64,000 nt of DNA from a virus. Both the position numbers and the translations under genes were made by a program. Numbering within the stretch: the stretch's first letter is position 1; every line of letters begins with the position of its first letter. Below, in pieces: positions 7,974-15,477 of this stretch. Location: IMG/VR virus record IMGVR_UViG_3300020424_000003, positions 1-64,000 of that record; one strand, written 5' to 3'. Under the pieces are notes generated by a model. It had not been told where the DNA came from, ran no database searches, and saw nothing but the letters and a program-made list of their open reading frames with translations.

Positions 7974-8706
7974 TATGCTCCATCAAAAACTTGTATCTAA
8001 AATAACTTCTTGTCATCAAATCACAAAAACGTAAAAATTCGTTACCCACTTCAACCGTTGCAAACATTCTAACACTTGGAGTTGATCCTGTGTTTACTAT
8101 TTGTAATTTTTTCTTTGGATTCAACAAATATACCTTGCCCATCTGTATTGGAATCCTACCACAATCTTCAACCACTGTGTGACAGTCAGCACCTGGTTCA
8201 ATTAATGACACCATGTACATCCATGGATAGCTCATCAAGTCCATTGATTCTATTGTGTCAGAAGTTGGTTCTGTGTTCCAGTTATGTGGTGGTATGTAAC
8301 CTTGTGGATCAAGTTTCCAATAATTAACTTTTCTAAGTTTTTCTACTGCTGAACAATTATGCCACCAATCAGCAGTTACAGGAATCTCAATACCTGCATT
8401 CAACCATTTGCCCATGAACATTGTAACGCCACTCAACCCTTTTCCAAGTTGCAATGGTTTGGCTTTTGCAATGACTGAGTCAGTTTCTAGTCTGCCTTTA
8501 AAATGTAATCCAATGTCTTCGTACTTGGGAGGATTTACAGTTGCAAGATCAAGTTCTATGTATCCAATGTCGTTGTCCAGCATCTGTTGAAGATACCATT
8601 TGCCCATTACAACGCCGTCTTTTTCATTCAGGTCGTCAGGTTTAAGCGGAAGTTTGTGTTTAATGTCCTTGTGTTTATTATAAAATAATTCTGTTTCTTT
8701 ATCCAT
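7963..8706 (-). CDS. Possible AspH/cupin-fold protein (247 aa)
   Basis: The C-terminal ~110 residues (from YIPPHNWNTEP through YMVSLIEPGADCHTVVEDCG to RMFATVEVG) look like the jelly-roll core of aspartyl-hydroxylase-like proteins, but the canonical His-x-Asp is not clear, so an iron site is not assured. The N-terminal ~130 residues are unrecognised. It heads the overlapping operon that includes two clear 2OG oxygenases, which is why a related fold is suspected. Confidence 0.45.
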   Translation of the reverse strand: MDKETELFYNKHKDIKHKLPLKPDDLNEKDGVVMGKWYLQQMLDNDIGYIELDLATVNPPKYEDIGLHFKGRLETDSVIAKAKPLQLGKGLSGVTMFMGKWLNAGIEIPVTADWWHNCSAVEKLRKVNYWKLDPQGYIPPHNWNTEPTSDTIESMDLMSYPWMYMVSLIEPGADCHTVVEDCGRIPIQMGKVYLLNPKKKLQIVNTGSTPSVRMFATVEVGNEFLRFCDLMTRSYFRYKFLMEHNEN

Positions 8707-8720
8707 AGTCTTCTCAAAAA

Positions 8721-8796
8721 TGGTGCCGCTTCACGGACTCGAACCGCGGACCTACTGATTACAAATCAGTTGCTCTACCAACTGAGCTAAAGCGGC
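8721..8796 (-). tRNA. tRNA-Thr (anticodon TGT)
   Basis: 76 nt with encoded CCA. Acceptor GCCGCTT/AAGCGGC, D stem GCTC/GAGC, anticodon stem ACTGA/TCAGT with loop TTTGTAA, and T stem CGCGG/CCGTG (one G-T pair). The anticodon TGT reads ACA, a frequent Thr codon in AT-rich phage genes. It lies in the 98-nt gap between two minus-strand genes and is probably processed from their transcript. Confidence 0.95.
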
Positions 8797-8804
8797 TTAT
8801 AAGA

Positions 8805-9011
8805 TTAATCAAACTCTGCTCTGACAATATGTTTTCGTAATGCTCTAACAAGTTCTTCTATCTTATCTATCACTGCAATCAAACTTTTGTCTGTGATGTA
8901 AGATTGTCTTTCACGTAACTTGTCATATTCTTTTAAAGTAATGGTTACCGTACCACCTTCATTTTCGTAACTATCGTCCTGTGATCTAATGTTTTCATCA
9001 GTCTCTGTCAT
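8805..9011 (-). CDS. Hypothetical small acidic protein (68 aa)
   Basis: Acidic N-terminus (TETDENIRSQDDSYENE), a beta strand (GGTVTITLKEYDKLRER), then an amphipathic helix (SLIAVIDKIEELVRALRKHIV). No family recognised. Overlaps 8998-9204 by 14 nt, so it is translationally coupled to the small-gene cluster 8805-10204. Confidence 0.5.
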   Translation of the reverse strand: MTETDENIRSQDDSYENEGGTVTITLKEYDKLRERQSYITDKSLIAVIDKIEELVRALRKHIVRAEFD

Positions 9012-9204
9012 AAGTCCCCTTTAGTTCATCGATTCTGTGCTCTAACCAACTAATGGCAGTATGAATGTGTCCGGTGTCGTGTGGTTGAAGTTGACTTTTG
9101 GCGTACTCTATTTCTGATTCAAGAAAATTAATTCTTATCAGGTTCCCTGGAAAGTCCTTGTGCTTCGTCTTCACTGCCTCTTGTTTGATCTTCTGCTTCA
9201 TCAT
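8998..9204 (-). CDS. Hypothetical small coiled-coil protein (68 aa)
   Basis: Lys-rich N-terminus and a heptad-like region (NFLESEIEYAKSQL, AISWLEHRIDELKG). Its first 77 nt overlap the end of 9128-9412 in another frame. That is a long overlap, so the real start could be internal, but no better ATG is present. No function recognised. Confidence 0.42.
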   Translation of the reverse strand: MMKQKIKQEAVKTKHKDFPGNLIRINFLESEIEYAKSQLQPHDTGHIHTAISWLEHRIDELKGTYDRD

Positions 9205-9412
9205 CTTTACTACTTACCTCTGGCATTGTACCATTGACCGCTCTTTCGAGCAAGCCGTCAACGTCTATGTCTTGATGCTCTAACATTTGCAAACCTTCAA
9301 CAGGTGTTTTGCACAATCCTTCTTTGACCATTTGCCTTACAACATAAATGATATTATATTTTGATAAATTTTCAAACTTTTGATATAACCCTTGGCTAAA
9401 GACTCTACCCAT
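9128..9412 (-). CDS. Hypothetical protein (94 aa) with acidic tail
   Basis: A compact helical N-terminal domain (QGLYQKFENLSKYNIIYVV ... CKTPVEGLQMLEHQDIDV) is followed by a disordered acidic tail (SSKDDEAEDQTRGSEDEAQG). It touches the upstream SH3-fold gene (stop and start share position 9412). No family recognised. Confidence 0.48.
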   Translation of the reverse strand: MGRVFSQGLYQKFENLSKYNIIYVVRQMVKEGLCKTPVEGLQMLEHQDIDVDGLLERAVNGTMPEVSSKDDEAEDQTRGSEDEAQGLSREPDKN

Positions 9413-9684
9413 TATTGCTCAACTTTCTGCACTCTGTCATAAACAAATGATCTCCAACCTTTGGCATTCATGTCCCAGACAGTGATATTTGTATCGTGTG
9501 CTTTTGGATTTGATTTTGGGTGGTTTTCTTTTGGAATAATATTCAACGATTTTGTACAAGTCATCACCCTTTGATCTCCATTTAGTTTTGTAAATGTAAC
9601 CACTGCTTGTTGTTCGTTTAATATTTTAAGTAAGTTGTCTTTGGTAGGTATGCCTTTTAATTCTGCTATTTTATCTATACTCAT
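9412..9684 (-). CDS. SH3-fold protein of the DUF2693 type
   Basis: 90 aa. The pattern AVVTFTKLNGDQRVMTCT, IIPKENHPK, NITVWDMNAKGWRSFVYDRV matches the small SH3-like beta-barrel proteins (DUF2693 type) found in nearly all T4-like phages. Their role is not established. The start overlaps the stop of 9681-9908 by 4 nt. Confidence 0.65.
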   Translation of the reverse strand: MSIDKIAELKGIPTKDNLLKILNEQQAVVTFTKLNGDQRVMTCTKSLNIIPKENHPKSNPKAHDTNITVWDMNAKGWRSFVYDRVQKVEQ

Positions 9685-9908
9685 CTACCACGTCCTTGAT
9701 TTACTTCATATATAGCTGGACCTTTGGTAGTAAATTCTAATCCTGATTTGTTTCCAACATACACAGAACCATTCCATAAAAGTTTCAGTCTATTCTGTGC
9801 AATAAAAACTTCGACAAATTTCTTTTCTTCAAATCTATCAACTTCTGCTTCATTAACTATGTCATTATCTGTACAAGTTATTTGACATTTATTATCGTGT
9901 GTATTCAT
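9681..9908 (-). CDS. Hypothetical protein (75 aa)
   Basis: A predominantly beta protein (KFVEVFIAQNRLKLLWNG, SVYVGNKSGLEFTTKGP) with a two-Cys N-terminus (CQITC). No family recognised; coupled on both sides by 4-nt overlaps within the small-gene cluster. Confidence 0.48.
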   Translation of the reverse strand: MNTHDNKCQITCTDNDIVNEAEVDRFEEKKFVEVFIAQNRLKLLWNGSVYVGNKSGLEFTTKGPAIYEVNQGRGR

Positions 9909-10156
9909 TCATCTCCCCACATTTCATTTATTTTCTTTTTATACGACAAATATATAAAAAAGTCAACCAGTAAAAAGTTCAATCCAAATCCTGTCACTGT
10001 CAAAACAAATCCGAACAATGCCGGTAGTCCAAACAAACAGAACATTATCTTGAATATGTAATCTGCTACCAAGAACTTAGGAACCACAAATAAAGGCCAT
10101 TCACCCATCTCAGGCTTTGGCGGTGGCTTTCTATAATCGTCAACTTCGTAATTCAT
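9905..10156 (-). CDS. Small membrane protein, two TM helices (83 aa)
   Basis: Start taken at the ATG at 10156 (MNYEVDDYRKPPPKPEMG); an earlier ATG at 10204 would extend further into the GNAT gene. Hydrophobic helices span about residues 29-50 and 52-75, with a proline-rich cytoplasmic N-terminus. No family recognised. Confidence 0.5.
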   Translation of the reverse strand: MNYEVDDYRKPPPKPEMGEWPLFVVPKFLVADYIFKIMFCLFGLPALFGFVLTVTGFGLNFLLVDFFIYLSYKKKINEMWGDE

Positions 10157-10727
10157 ATTCAAAATTCTGTGTTGTGTCGTTAATGCTGATTTGTTTGGCA
10201 CCATTCCTTATATGGAAATGTGTTGCCATCGGTGTGAGTGGAGATAGTGTTACCACTCTTTCAATGCCTGATTGTTTGGCATGGTCTAATACCTTTTGGA
10301 TTATTTCTCTACCTGCTCCACGTTTGCGAGACCAAACCGTGTATGCAATAGCAATGGTAGGTTTTTCCTCTTTCATGTGTACAAGTTCGCTCATCATGTC
10401 AAGCTCTTTTACACTATGTGGAATTTCGTTGGTGTATGCAATACAAATGATGCCTTCTATTTCATCTTCATACTTGAGTCCGTATATTTTACGTCCTTTG
10501 CTAATACGCCAACCTAATGTTAATTCAGGTCTAACAGGATCTTCCGATACGTCTATGTCATCAAGTTCAACCAACTCCGTGCCCTTGACCCATCTAAAGA
10601 AATCATCTGTTTTGTTTTTAAAAAATTTCACAGAAACCTCGTAATAGTTAATTTTGTCTATCTCTATCTCTTTGCAACTTTTGAGCTCTTTTGATACCAC
10701 GTTTTTTAGCCAAACGTTTTTTCTCAC
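10140..10727 (-). CDS. GNAT-family N-acetyltransferase
   Basis: 195 aa if the ATG at 10727 is used. The acetyl-CoA site is IAIAYTVWSRKRGAGREII (motif A, R-x-x-G-x-G/A), followed by a helix, then a beta strand and LSPLTPMATHFHIRNGAK, which resembles the GNAT motif B region. Residues 1-27 overlap the bS21 gene in another frame, so the true start may be a later non-ATG codon inside the sequence. Acetyl acceptor unknown; bS21 itself is a speculative candidate because of the overlap. Confidence 0.7.
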   Translation of the reverse strand: MRKNVWLKNVVSKELKSCKEIEIDKINYYEVSVKFFKNKTDDFFRWVKGTELVELDDIDVSEDPVRPELTLGWRISKGRKIYGLKYEDEIEGIICIAYTNEIPHSVKELDMMSELVHMKEEKPTIAIAYTVWSRKRGAGREIIQKVLDHAKQSGIERVVTLSPLTPMATHFHIRNGAKQISINDTTQNFEYELRS

Positions 10728-10845
10728 TTGGCTTTTGATAGTATTGTCTCTCTTTTAATTCAATTAGCAGACCAGATTTTTTAATTTTTCTCTTGAGCTG
10801 TCTAAGTGCCTTTTCTACATTGTTGTTTCTTACTTGGACTTCCAT
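10648..10845 (-). CDS. rpsU: Ribosomal protein bS21 (copy 1)
   Basis: 65 aa. The family hallmarks are the N-terminal VQVRNNNVEKALRQLKRKI, then GLLIELKERQYYQKPSEKKR and a Lys/Arg-rich tail. bS21 binds the 30S platform near the anti-Shine-Dalgarno region and influences initiation. Phage copies are known from many aquatic phages and are thought to incorporate into host ribosomes and favour phage messages. A second, distinct copy is at 23261-23497. Confidence 0.93.
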   Translation of the reverse strand: MEVQVRNNNVEKALRQLKRKIKKSGLLIELKERQYYQKPSEKKRLAKKRGIKRAQKLQRDRDRQN

Positions 10846-10852
10846 TTGCCTC

Positions 10853-11077
10853 CTAGTGTAATGTGGTGTTCGTCAAGTCATCTTTAAATACATCATCGTC
10901 ATTAAAGTCAACGCCAAAGTATCTTTTACAAACTTCGTATATACTTTTAGGCACAACTGACTCCTCTGATCCTCTTGGTATATAAAGACCTTTAAGATCA
11001 CCTTGTTTATCAAAAATCAACGCCCAATCATCATCGTCCAGGGCTTCATTTATCGTAATATACTTGCCTTTTGCCAT
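10853..11077 (-). CDS. Hypothetical acidic protein (74 aa)
   Basis: Start placed at the ATG at 11077 (MAKGKYITINEAL) because GGAG lies 8-11 nt upstream and the promoter's predicted start point (about 11113) coincides with the earlier ATG. Contains DDDDWALIFDKQGDLKGLYIP and an acidic C-terminus (FNDDDVFKDDL). Precedes bS21 by 7 nt in the same operon. No family recognised. Confidence 0.5.
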   Translation of the reverse strand: MAKGKYITINEALDDDDWALIFDKQGDLKGLYIPRGSEESVVPKSIYEVCKRYFGVDFNDDDVFKDDLTNTTLH

Positions 11078-11119
11078 TTTTTTATCTCCAACAAGTTTAC
11101 AATAAGTTGACATTGTTTA

Positions 11120-11148
11120 ATAATACATTAGTTAAAAGAATTTGTCAA
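11120..11148 (-). promoter_or_regulatory. Sigma-70 promoter for the bS21 operon
   Basis: TTGACA (11143-11148), 17-nt spacer, TATTAT (11120-11125) on the minus strand. Likely drives 10853-11077, bS21 and the GNAT gene. Confidence 0.8.
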
Positions 11149-11834
11149 CCTATTCTTACGTAGTTTAATATTGTTTCAGGGAATTTGGTAATAAAGTTTT
11201 CACCATGACGCTTAATTTTCCCTTTAATATTGAAAGTAGTTCCTTCTTTTGGTAAATCTTTGGTTTGATCAAAGTTTTTGAAAAAACTTACAAGGTTACC
11301 TTCTACTGCTCCATTCAAAACATGACAGGTATATTTTTCAACAAACCTGATTTCGTTAAGAGTGAACATTCCAGAAAAATTACTTCCAACTGTACTTATG
11401 TGTTTTGAGCCTTTGTATTTTTCTTTAAGGTTAGTCTTTAAAGATTTTTTTCTTTTGCCTTCAAAAAATATTCTAGGTAAAGGTGCAACGATACCAAACT
11501 GTTGTTCAGATAATTCTTTGGTGTTGATACATTCTATAAGTTGTTTCATGTAGTCGGAAAGTGTATCACTTATTATCTGCAAAGCAAATGCCTTGTTCAA
11601 CCAATCAACAGATGCAACTGCATTGGCCATGTCTTCTTCTTTGATGGTCATCTGTTGCCAGTCTTTTGGAATCTTATATTCTTCAGTAGCGAATTGTAAT
11701 CCTATGCAATCTTTGTTAGAAAATTGTGTAGGTACTTCTTCACTGAACCTTCTAGTGTCTCTGTAATAGTCGCCATTGATTCTATGTGCGGCGAATGATG
11801 CTGATAAAACATCTATGAGTGAATACTTTTTCAT
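11145..11834 (-). CDS. Hypothetical protein (229 aa)
   Basis: The N-terminal ~110 residues are helical (SLIDVLSASFAAHRINGDYY, FALQIISDTLSDYMKQLI). The C-terminal ~90 residues are beta-rich and resemble an OB-like or swivel domain (VEGNLVSFFKNFDQT, FNIKGKIKRHGENFITKFP). It has its own near-consensus promoter, so it is probably early. No family recognised; nucleic-acid binding is only a guess from the C-terminal fold pattern. Confidence 0.5.
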   Translation of the reverse strand: MKKYSLIDVLSASFAAHRINGDYYRDTRRFSEEVPTQFSNKDCIGLQFATEEYKIPKDWQQMTIKEEDMANAVASVDWLNKAFALQIISDTLSDYMKQLIECINTKELSEQQFGIVAPLPRIFFEGKRKKSLKTNLKEKYKGSKHISTVGSNFSGMFTLNEIRFVEKYTCHVLNGAVEGNLVSFFKNFDQTKDLPKEGTTFNIKGKIKRHGENFITKFPETILNYVRIG

Positions 11835-11864
11835 ATGTTGCCCTTTATGCCTAATTATGTTAAT

Positions 11865-11893
11865 AATATAGCATCACAAATTGGTTTTGTCAA
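11865..11893 (-). promoter_or_regulatory. Sigma-70 promoter for 11145-11834
   Basis: TTGACA (11888-11893), 17-nt spacer, TATATT (11865-11870) on the minus strand, 31 nt before the ATG. Confidence 0.8.
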
Positions 11894-11900
11894 CCAGTAA

Positions 11901-12461
11901 TTATAGTATGTGATCTGCGATTTTTAAATCAATTAATTGTTTGGCTGTAAAATATTGGTCCGATGGATTGTTAAATTTTTTGCGAACATCGGACAAACTG
12001 TAACCTGTTGCATCTCTAAGAATTTGCATACATCTTTGTTCACAGTTTGTATTTTCTTTCATTTGTGCTTTCATGTCATGCATCTTAGATTCCATTGTGT
12101 CAGAGTGTTGGTGATTCATTATGCCAGTGTTTTTACCAACATATCTTTCTCCATGCTTACCACTTGCTAAAATTAAGAATCCTGCACTCATAACTGCACC
12201 AATTCCTATTGTGCTGATATGATGATAACTTGATTTCATGACATCAATCAGTGCGAATGTTTCATACAAATCACCGCCCACTGTGTTTACATAAAGTTTC
12301 AATGTTTTCTTTGGCTTCTTAGACAAGTTTGCAGAAAGAATCCATTTGATACATTTACTGATATTTGCCTCAGATAATTCACCATTCAGATAGTGAATAT
12401 CATTGTCCTGTAGATATACATCTACTCTATCATCTGCGGTATATTGTTCGTATTTTTTCAT
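11901..12461 (-). CDS. ClpP-like serine protease
   Basis: 186 aa, close to the ~195 of ClpP. Conserved landmarks are LYVNTVGGDLYETFALIDV (handle and oxyanion strand), GIGAVMSAGFLILASG with nucleophile Ser92, and TGIMNHQHSDT with His117; the active-site loop is GAVMS rather than the canonical QAASM. ClpP forms tetradecameric chambers fed by AAA+ unfoldases. The phage encodes a ClpS adaptor (18193-18501) and tmRNA elsewhere, so a link to tagged-protein degradation or to prohead proteolysis is possible. Confidence 0.8.
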   Translation of the reverse strand: MKKYEQYTADDRVDVYLQDNDIHYLNGELSEANISKCIKWILSANLSKKPKKTLKLYVNTVGGDLYETFALIDVMKSSYHHISTIGIGAVMSAGFLILASGKHGERYVGKNTGIMNHQHSDTMESKMHDMKAQMKENTNCEQRCMQILRDATGYSLSDVRKKFNNPSDQYFTAKQLIDLKIADHIL

Positions 12462-12476
12462 AGGTAATAATATGTG

Positions 12477-12484
12477 TATTTATC
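12477..12484 (-). promoter_or_regulatory. T4-like late promoter box for the ClpP-like gene
   Basis: GATAAATAC on the minus strand, 16 nt before the ATG at 12461. It overlaps the stop codon of the SprT-like gene. Confidence 0.5.
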
Positions 12485-12965
12485 CACGTTCGTTTTCTTG
12501 GGTCCATTTTAAGTGACCAAGCTGATTTGCTTCTGCCCACCTAACAAATAGCCCTAATTCACGGCCGTGTGCTTCTATTTCCCATGGTCTTTCAAAGTAA
12601 TCGTCCTTGTCTAACTCATACCTTTTACCATTGTAGCTGACTCTTTCAGCACCAGCAAGATCACGCATTTCACCCTTGGCGAACTGCTTCACGTGTACCA
12701 TTTCGTGGCATACACTTTGTAGCACCCTGCGTAGTTTAAGATCTGCGTCAATCTCTAGCAAGAATTCCTTGGGTCTGTAACTATCATCTTCCCACATACA
12801 ATTTCCTGCTTGATTATATTTGTCTAGTAATCCCTTCACAAAGTGAACCTTGATGTTCAAGCTCTTTGCAAGTCTTTTGCTCATCAGTTTTGCACCACAG
12901 AATCTAATGATATCTTTGGCATATTTCTTCTGAGTCTTTGAGCCACCTTTAATTGAAATTTGCAT
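12480..12965 (-). CDS. SprT-like zinc metallopeptidase
   Basis: 161 aa from the ATG at 12965 (MQISIKGGSKTQKK), chosen because AAGGATT lies 7-13 nt upstream; earlier ATGs fall before the -10 box of the promoter. The active-site helix VCHEMVHVKQFAKGE carries HExxH, and PWEIEAHGRELGLF downstream probably supplies the third ligand. SprT/Spartan-like proteins act in DNA-protein crosslink removal in eukaryotes; the role of phage homologues is unknown. Confidence 0.75.
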   Translation of the reverse strand: MQISIKGGSKTQKKYAKDIIRFCGAKLMSKRLAKSLNIKVHFVKGLLDKYNQAGNCMWEDDSYRPKEFLLEIDADLKLRRVLQSVCHEMVHVKQFAKGEMRDLAGAERVSYNGKRYELDKDDYFERPWEIEAHGRELGLFVRWAEANQLGHLKWTQENERG

Positions 12966-12992
12966 AGTTCTAATCCTTGTGATTGTTATTAT

Positions 12993-13021
12993 ATTATATA
13001 AAAATTTACGTAAAAAGTCAA
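12993..13021 (-). promoter_or_regulatory. Sigma-70 promoter for the SprT-like gene
   Basis: TTGACT (13016-13021), 17-nt spacer, TATAAT (12993-12998) on the minus strand, with the start point about 20 nt before the chosen ATG. Confidence 0.78.
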
Positions 13022-13069
13022 CCAAATAGGTTTGAGTAAAACCTTGCTTTTTCAACACTTTAAAAATCT

Positions 13070-13501
13070 ATGTTACCAAAAACGATAAGTACTATTATGA
13101 AGGACTTTTATCAAAGTGCCTTTTACGGCGTTGTTAAAGAAACGCAGGAGAGCAGTGGCTACACATTACCCGTAGACATTGAGTCCTACGTAGTCATGCT
13201 TCTTGCTGACCATTTAGACAAACCAAACTTTCTTCCTGAAACTACATTTGCTGAATCATATCTAAGATTAAAGAATTCAAGAGATGCAAAGGCTTTAGGT
13301 GATAGTTGCTTATTTGTTACTGGTGTGTTTCCAGACTATGGCATTGATCAAGAATATTATATTGGAATTGGACAAAGCTCATACCACAGTATATCATATG
13401 GTATGAATAAAGATCTATTCAACGATCTTTCTAAACATTTTAAATTTTTACGTTATTTTATAGAACTTACGACTTCTTCGGGTACTTCTGTTTATCGTTA
13501 G
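13070..13501 (+). CDS. Hypothetical protein (143 aa), plus-strand gene in a minus block
   Basis: Mixed alpha/beta protein with IESYVVMLLADHLDKPNF, FAESYLRLKNSRDAKALGD, and a beta-rich SCLFVTGVFPDYGIDQEYYIGIGQ segment. Its orientation is opposite to its neighbours and its end overlaps the convergent gene 13467-13655 by 35 nt. No family recognised. Confidence 0.5.
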   Translation: MLPKTISTIMKDFYQSAFYGVVKETQESSGYTLPVDIESYVVMLLADHLDKPNFLPETTFAESYLRLKNSRDAKALGDSCLFVTGVFPDYGIDQEYYIGIGQSSYHSISYGMNKDLFNDLSKHFKFLRYFIELTTSSGTSVYR

Positions 13502-13655
13502 CAACCAATAAACAATCAGCTTGTATAGTTTGTATCATATTATCTATTTCACTATCATTAGCTTTGACCTTACCATATTTCATATCTCTTAGTCTGTCAG
13601 ACATAAGTTTAATAGAGTCTATCTTGTCGCAAAATTCTGATATCTTATGTAACAT
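13467..13655 (-). CDS. Hypothetical small coiled-coil protein (62 aa)
   Basis: Helical throughout (ISEFCDKIDSIKLMSDRLRD, DSEIDNMIQTIQADCLLV). A near-consensus promoter with correct spacing lies 37 nt upstream, supporting a real gene despite the convergent overlap. No family recognised. Confidence 0.5.
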   Translation of the reverse strand: MLHKISEFCDKIDSIKLMSDRLRDMKYGKVKANDSEIDNMIQTIQADCLLVANDKQKYPKKS

Positions 13656-13691
13656 TTTTCTACCTTAACCAACTTAATTTACTTTACTATA

Positions 13692-13720
13692 AATATAGCA
13701 AATAACAAGGTGAATGTCAA
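13692..13720 (-). promoter_or_regulatory. Sigma-70 promoter for 13467-13655
   Basis: TTGACA (13715-13720), 17-nt spacer, TATATT (13692-13697) on the minus strand. Confidence 0.78.
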
Positions 13721-14074
13721 GTGGAAATTTTTCTCTTTTTAATGATCAAACACGCCTTAATTGATTTGGGTTTACAACCTTTCAATATAGGCCAAAACAA
13801 GCTCCAATATTTTGGAAGGATAGCACACCTCAAACATTATGCACCACACGGGGTCTTAACCGCTGTCATAATGGCCTTTTATTCAAGCATAGAGGTCTGT
13901 ATACTGCTTGGTTTACTGGATTACGTACTACACTGGCACACCGACTATTTAAAGACGCATATACGCAATTACTACGGTTTAATACCAAAACAAAGAGTGT
14001 ATTGGTTGCTCAATACCGCAGACCAAATCTGTCATTTCTTAGGTTATTATTTGATTATTATTTTAGGAACTTGA
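13721..14074 (+). CDS. DUF3307-like membrane protein (117 aa)
   Basis: The pattern FLMIKHALIDLGLQ, KLQYFGRIAHLKHYAPHG, LGLLDYVLHWHTDYLKTHI and LNTADQICHFLGYYLII follows DUF3307, a small polytopic family recurrent in phages and plasmids: an early D-x-x-L-Q, a mid H-G, and D/H residues within the later helices. Four helices are predicted. Function is not established for the family. The start codon is uncertain since no clear Shine-Dalgarno is seen. Confidence 0.6.
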   Translation: MEIFLFLMIKHALIDLGLQPFNIGQNKLQYFGRIAHLKHYAPHGVLTAVIMAFYSSIEVCILLGLLDYVLHWHTDYLKTHIRNYYGLIPKQRVYWLLNTADQICHFLGYYLIIILGT

Positions 14075-15461
14075 AGCTAAACTTGCCACCAATACGTGTG
14101 CTATAATAATTCTTGCCACCATCCAATCCAATTTTACCTTCAAACTTAGGAGGATAAACTGCATTGTAATTTGTTACCACAACATCGTCACCTTGTAGTT
14201 TTGTTTTGGTGTAAAGCTGGATAATACTTGCATTGTTTAGAAGTGCCAAAGCGGCAGTAGAAAAGTTTGTTTTGTTGTTGACGTGGTTACCAACTTCTTT
14301 TACAAGAGCGGCCGTAATAGCATTACCTACATTGAATCCAATAACTTTTGTATTGAATTTTGTATTACCTACTATCTTAGTTGCTTCGTCACTCATTCCT
14401 TCAAACTCAACCTTGCCTGCTTCTTGATATCTTGTTGCTTCTTCAAACAAAGCTGGAGTACATATTCCAAATTGTACTCCTAATTCAAATGGTCCTTTTT
14501 TAGCAGTATTCTTTTGAATGGTTCTGATCACATCAACTGCAACCTGATTGTCTTTGATAAATTTTTCATGTTCAGGATTCTTACCTTTGTAAGTTCCGTC
14601 AGCACTTTCATCTGCTATTCTTAAAAGACCGTTGTAAAGATTTACAATACTTGCACTTGCACCAACTCCACCTTTTGAACTTATACCAATGGTGTTGCCA
14701 TTAGGTGCAAAGAATTTACTATCTATCAATGGTTCATTCATGCCCTGTGGCCAAATAACTTTACAGTCTTTCCAATCAGCACCACCTGCCAATTCGTTAC
14801 GAGCATCTTCTGCCTGCCCTAGTACTGCACCGCCCATCATTGCTACTGGTCCCATTATCTCACCAAAGTAATCTCTGATAGCAGTTTCTATTTCTTTTTG
14901 TCCAGGGAACACAGCCATCTTACCTTGTGCTGAATCAACAAGTGCCTGTGCTAATACTTCTTTGTCTTCGTCACGTGCATTTGATTTGACTGTGTTAATG
15001 ATGTCTTCTGTGCCACTAAACTGTCTTGGTGTTTTGATTAAAGACTGTGGCTCCAATCCTCTATCCATCTTTGTGGCACCTGATGTTTGTAGTTTCCAAC
15101 CTACAGGAATATCTTTGTTTGCCCAAGCACTTATCATACTGACCTTCATCATTCTAAAATAACGTCCCCAGTATTCTGTTTGGTTTTCGCTTGTTTGGAC
15201 TATCGCAACTGCATAGGCTAAATTGTTGCCTGGAACGTTTGTCCAAGTAATTTTAGCATTATTATTCTTTTCAAATGTTGCTATGTCTTCATCACGTTGC
15301 TCTTTGGATTCAAATTGTCCTCCACCATCTGCTGGATCTGGTCTTGATACTATGCCCTTAAAGATGGCAGTTCTACCATCAGTGTGCAGATACTGGTCTT
15401 TGTCTGGCACTCTTCCGAATATACCTTTAGACTCTGTTATTTTAAATTCAAAGAAACGCAT
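14058..15461 (-). CDS. Probable virion-packaged protein with capsid-targeting-like N-terminus (467 aa)
   Basis: The first residues MRFFEFKITE-S closely parallel the T4 internal-protein capsid-targeting peptide MKTYQEFIAE-A, including the (I/L)-x-E cleavage pattern at residues 8-10. The rest is a soluble alpha/beta protein with Gly-rich stretches (MGPVAMMGGAVLGQAEDA, SSKGGVGASASIVNLYNGLL). No catalytic family recognised. A CATAAATA late box lies 8 nt upstream of the start, fitting late expression and packaging, but targeting is inferred from the N-terminus only. Confidence 0.5.
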   Translation of the reverse strand: MRFFEFKITESKGIFGRVPDKDQYLHTDGRTAIFKGIVSRPDPADGGGQFESKEQRDEDIATFEKNNNAKITWTNVPGNNLAYAVAIVQTSENQTEYWGRYFRMMKVSMISAWANKDIPVGWKLQTSGATKMDRGLEPQSLIKTPRQFSGTEDIINTVKSNARDEDKEVLAQALVDSAQGKMAVFPGQKEIETAIRDYFGEIMGPVAMMGGAVLGQAEDARNELAGGADWKDCKVIWPQGMNEPLIDSKFFAPNGNTIGISSKGGVGASASIVNLYNGLLRIADESADGTYKGKNPEHEKFIKDNQVAVDVIRTIQKNTAKKGPFELGVQFGICTPALFEEATRYQEAGKVEFEGMSDEATKIVGNTKFNTKVIGFNVGNAITAALVKEVGNHVNNKTNFSTAALALLNNASIIQLYTKTKLQGDDVVVTNYNAVYPPKFEGKIGLDGGKNYYSTRIGGKFSFKFLK

Positions 15462-15469
15462 AACACTAT

Positions 15470-15477
15470 TATTTATG
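15470..15477 (-). promoter_or_regulatory. T4-like late promoter box for 14058-15461
   Basis: CATAAATA on the minus strand, overlapping the TAA stop of the bilin reductase gene and 9 nt before the ATG at 15461. Confidence 0.4.

Noticed and set aside
8998-9412. Possible frameshift joining 8998-9204 and 9128-9412
   Set aside because: The proteins are unrelated in composition and each has its own start; the long overlap is unusual but no slippery site was seen.
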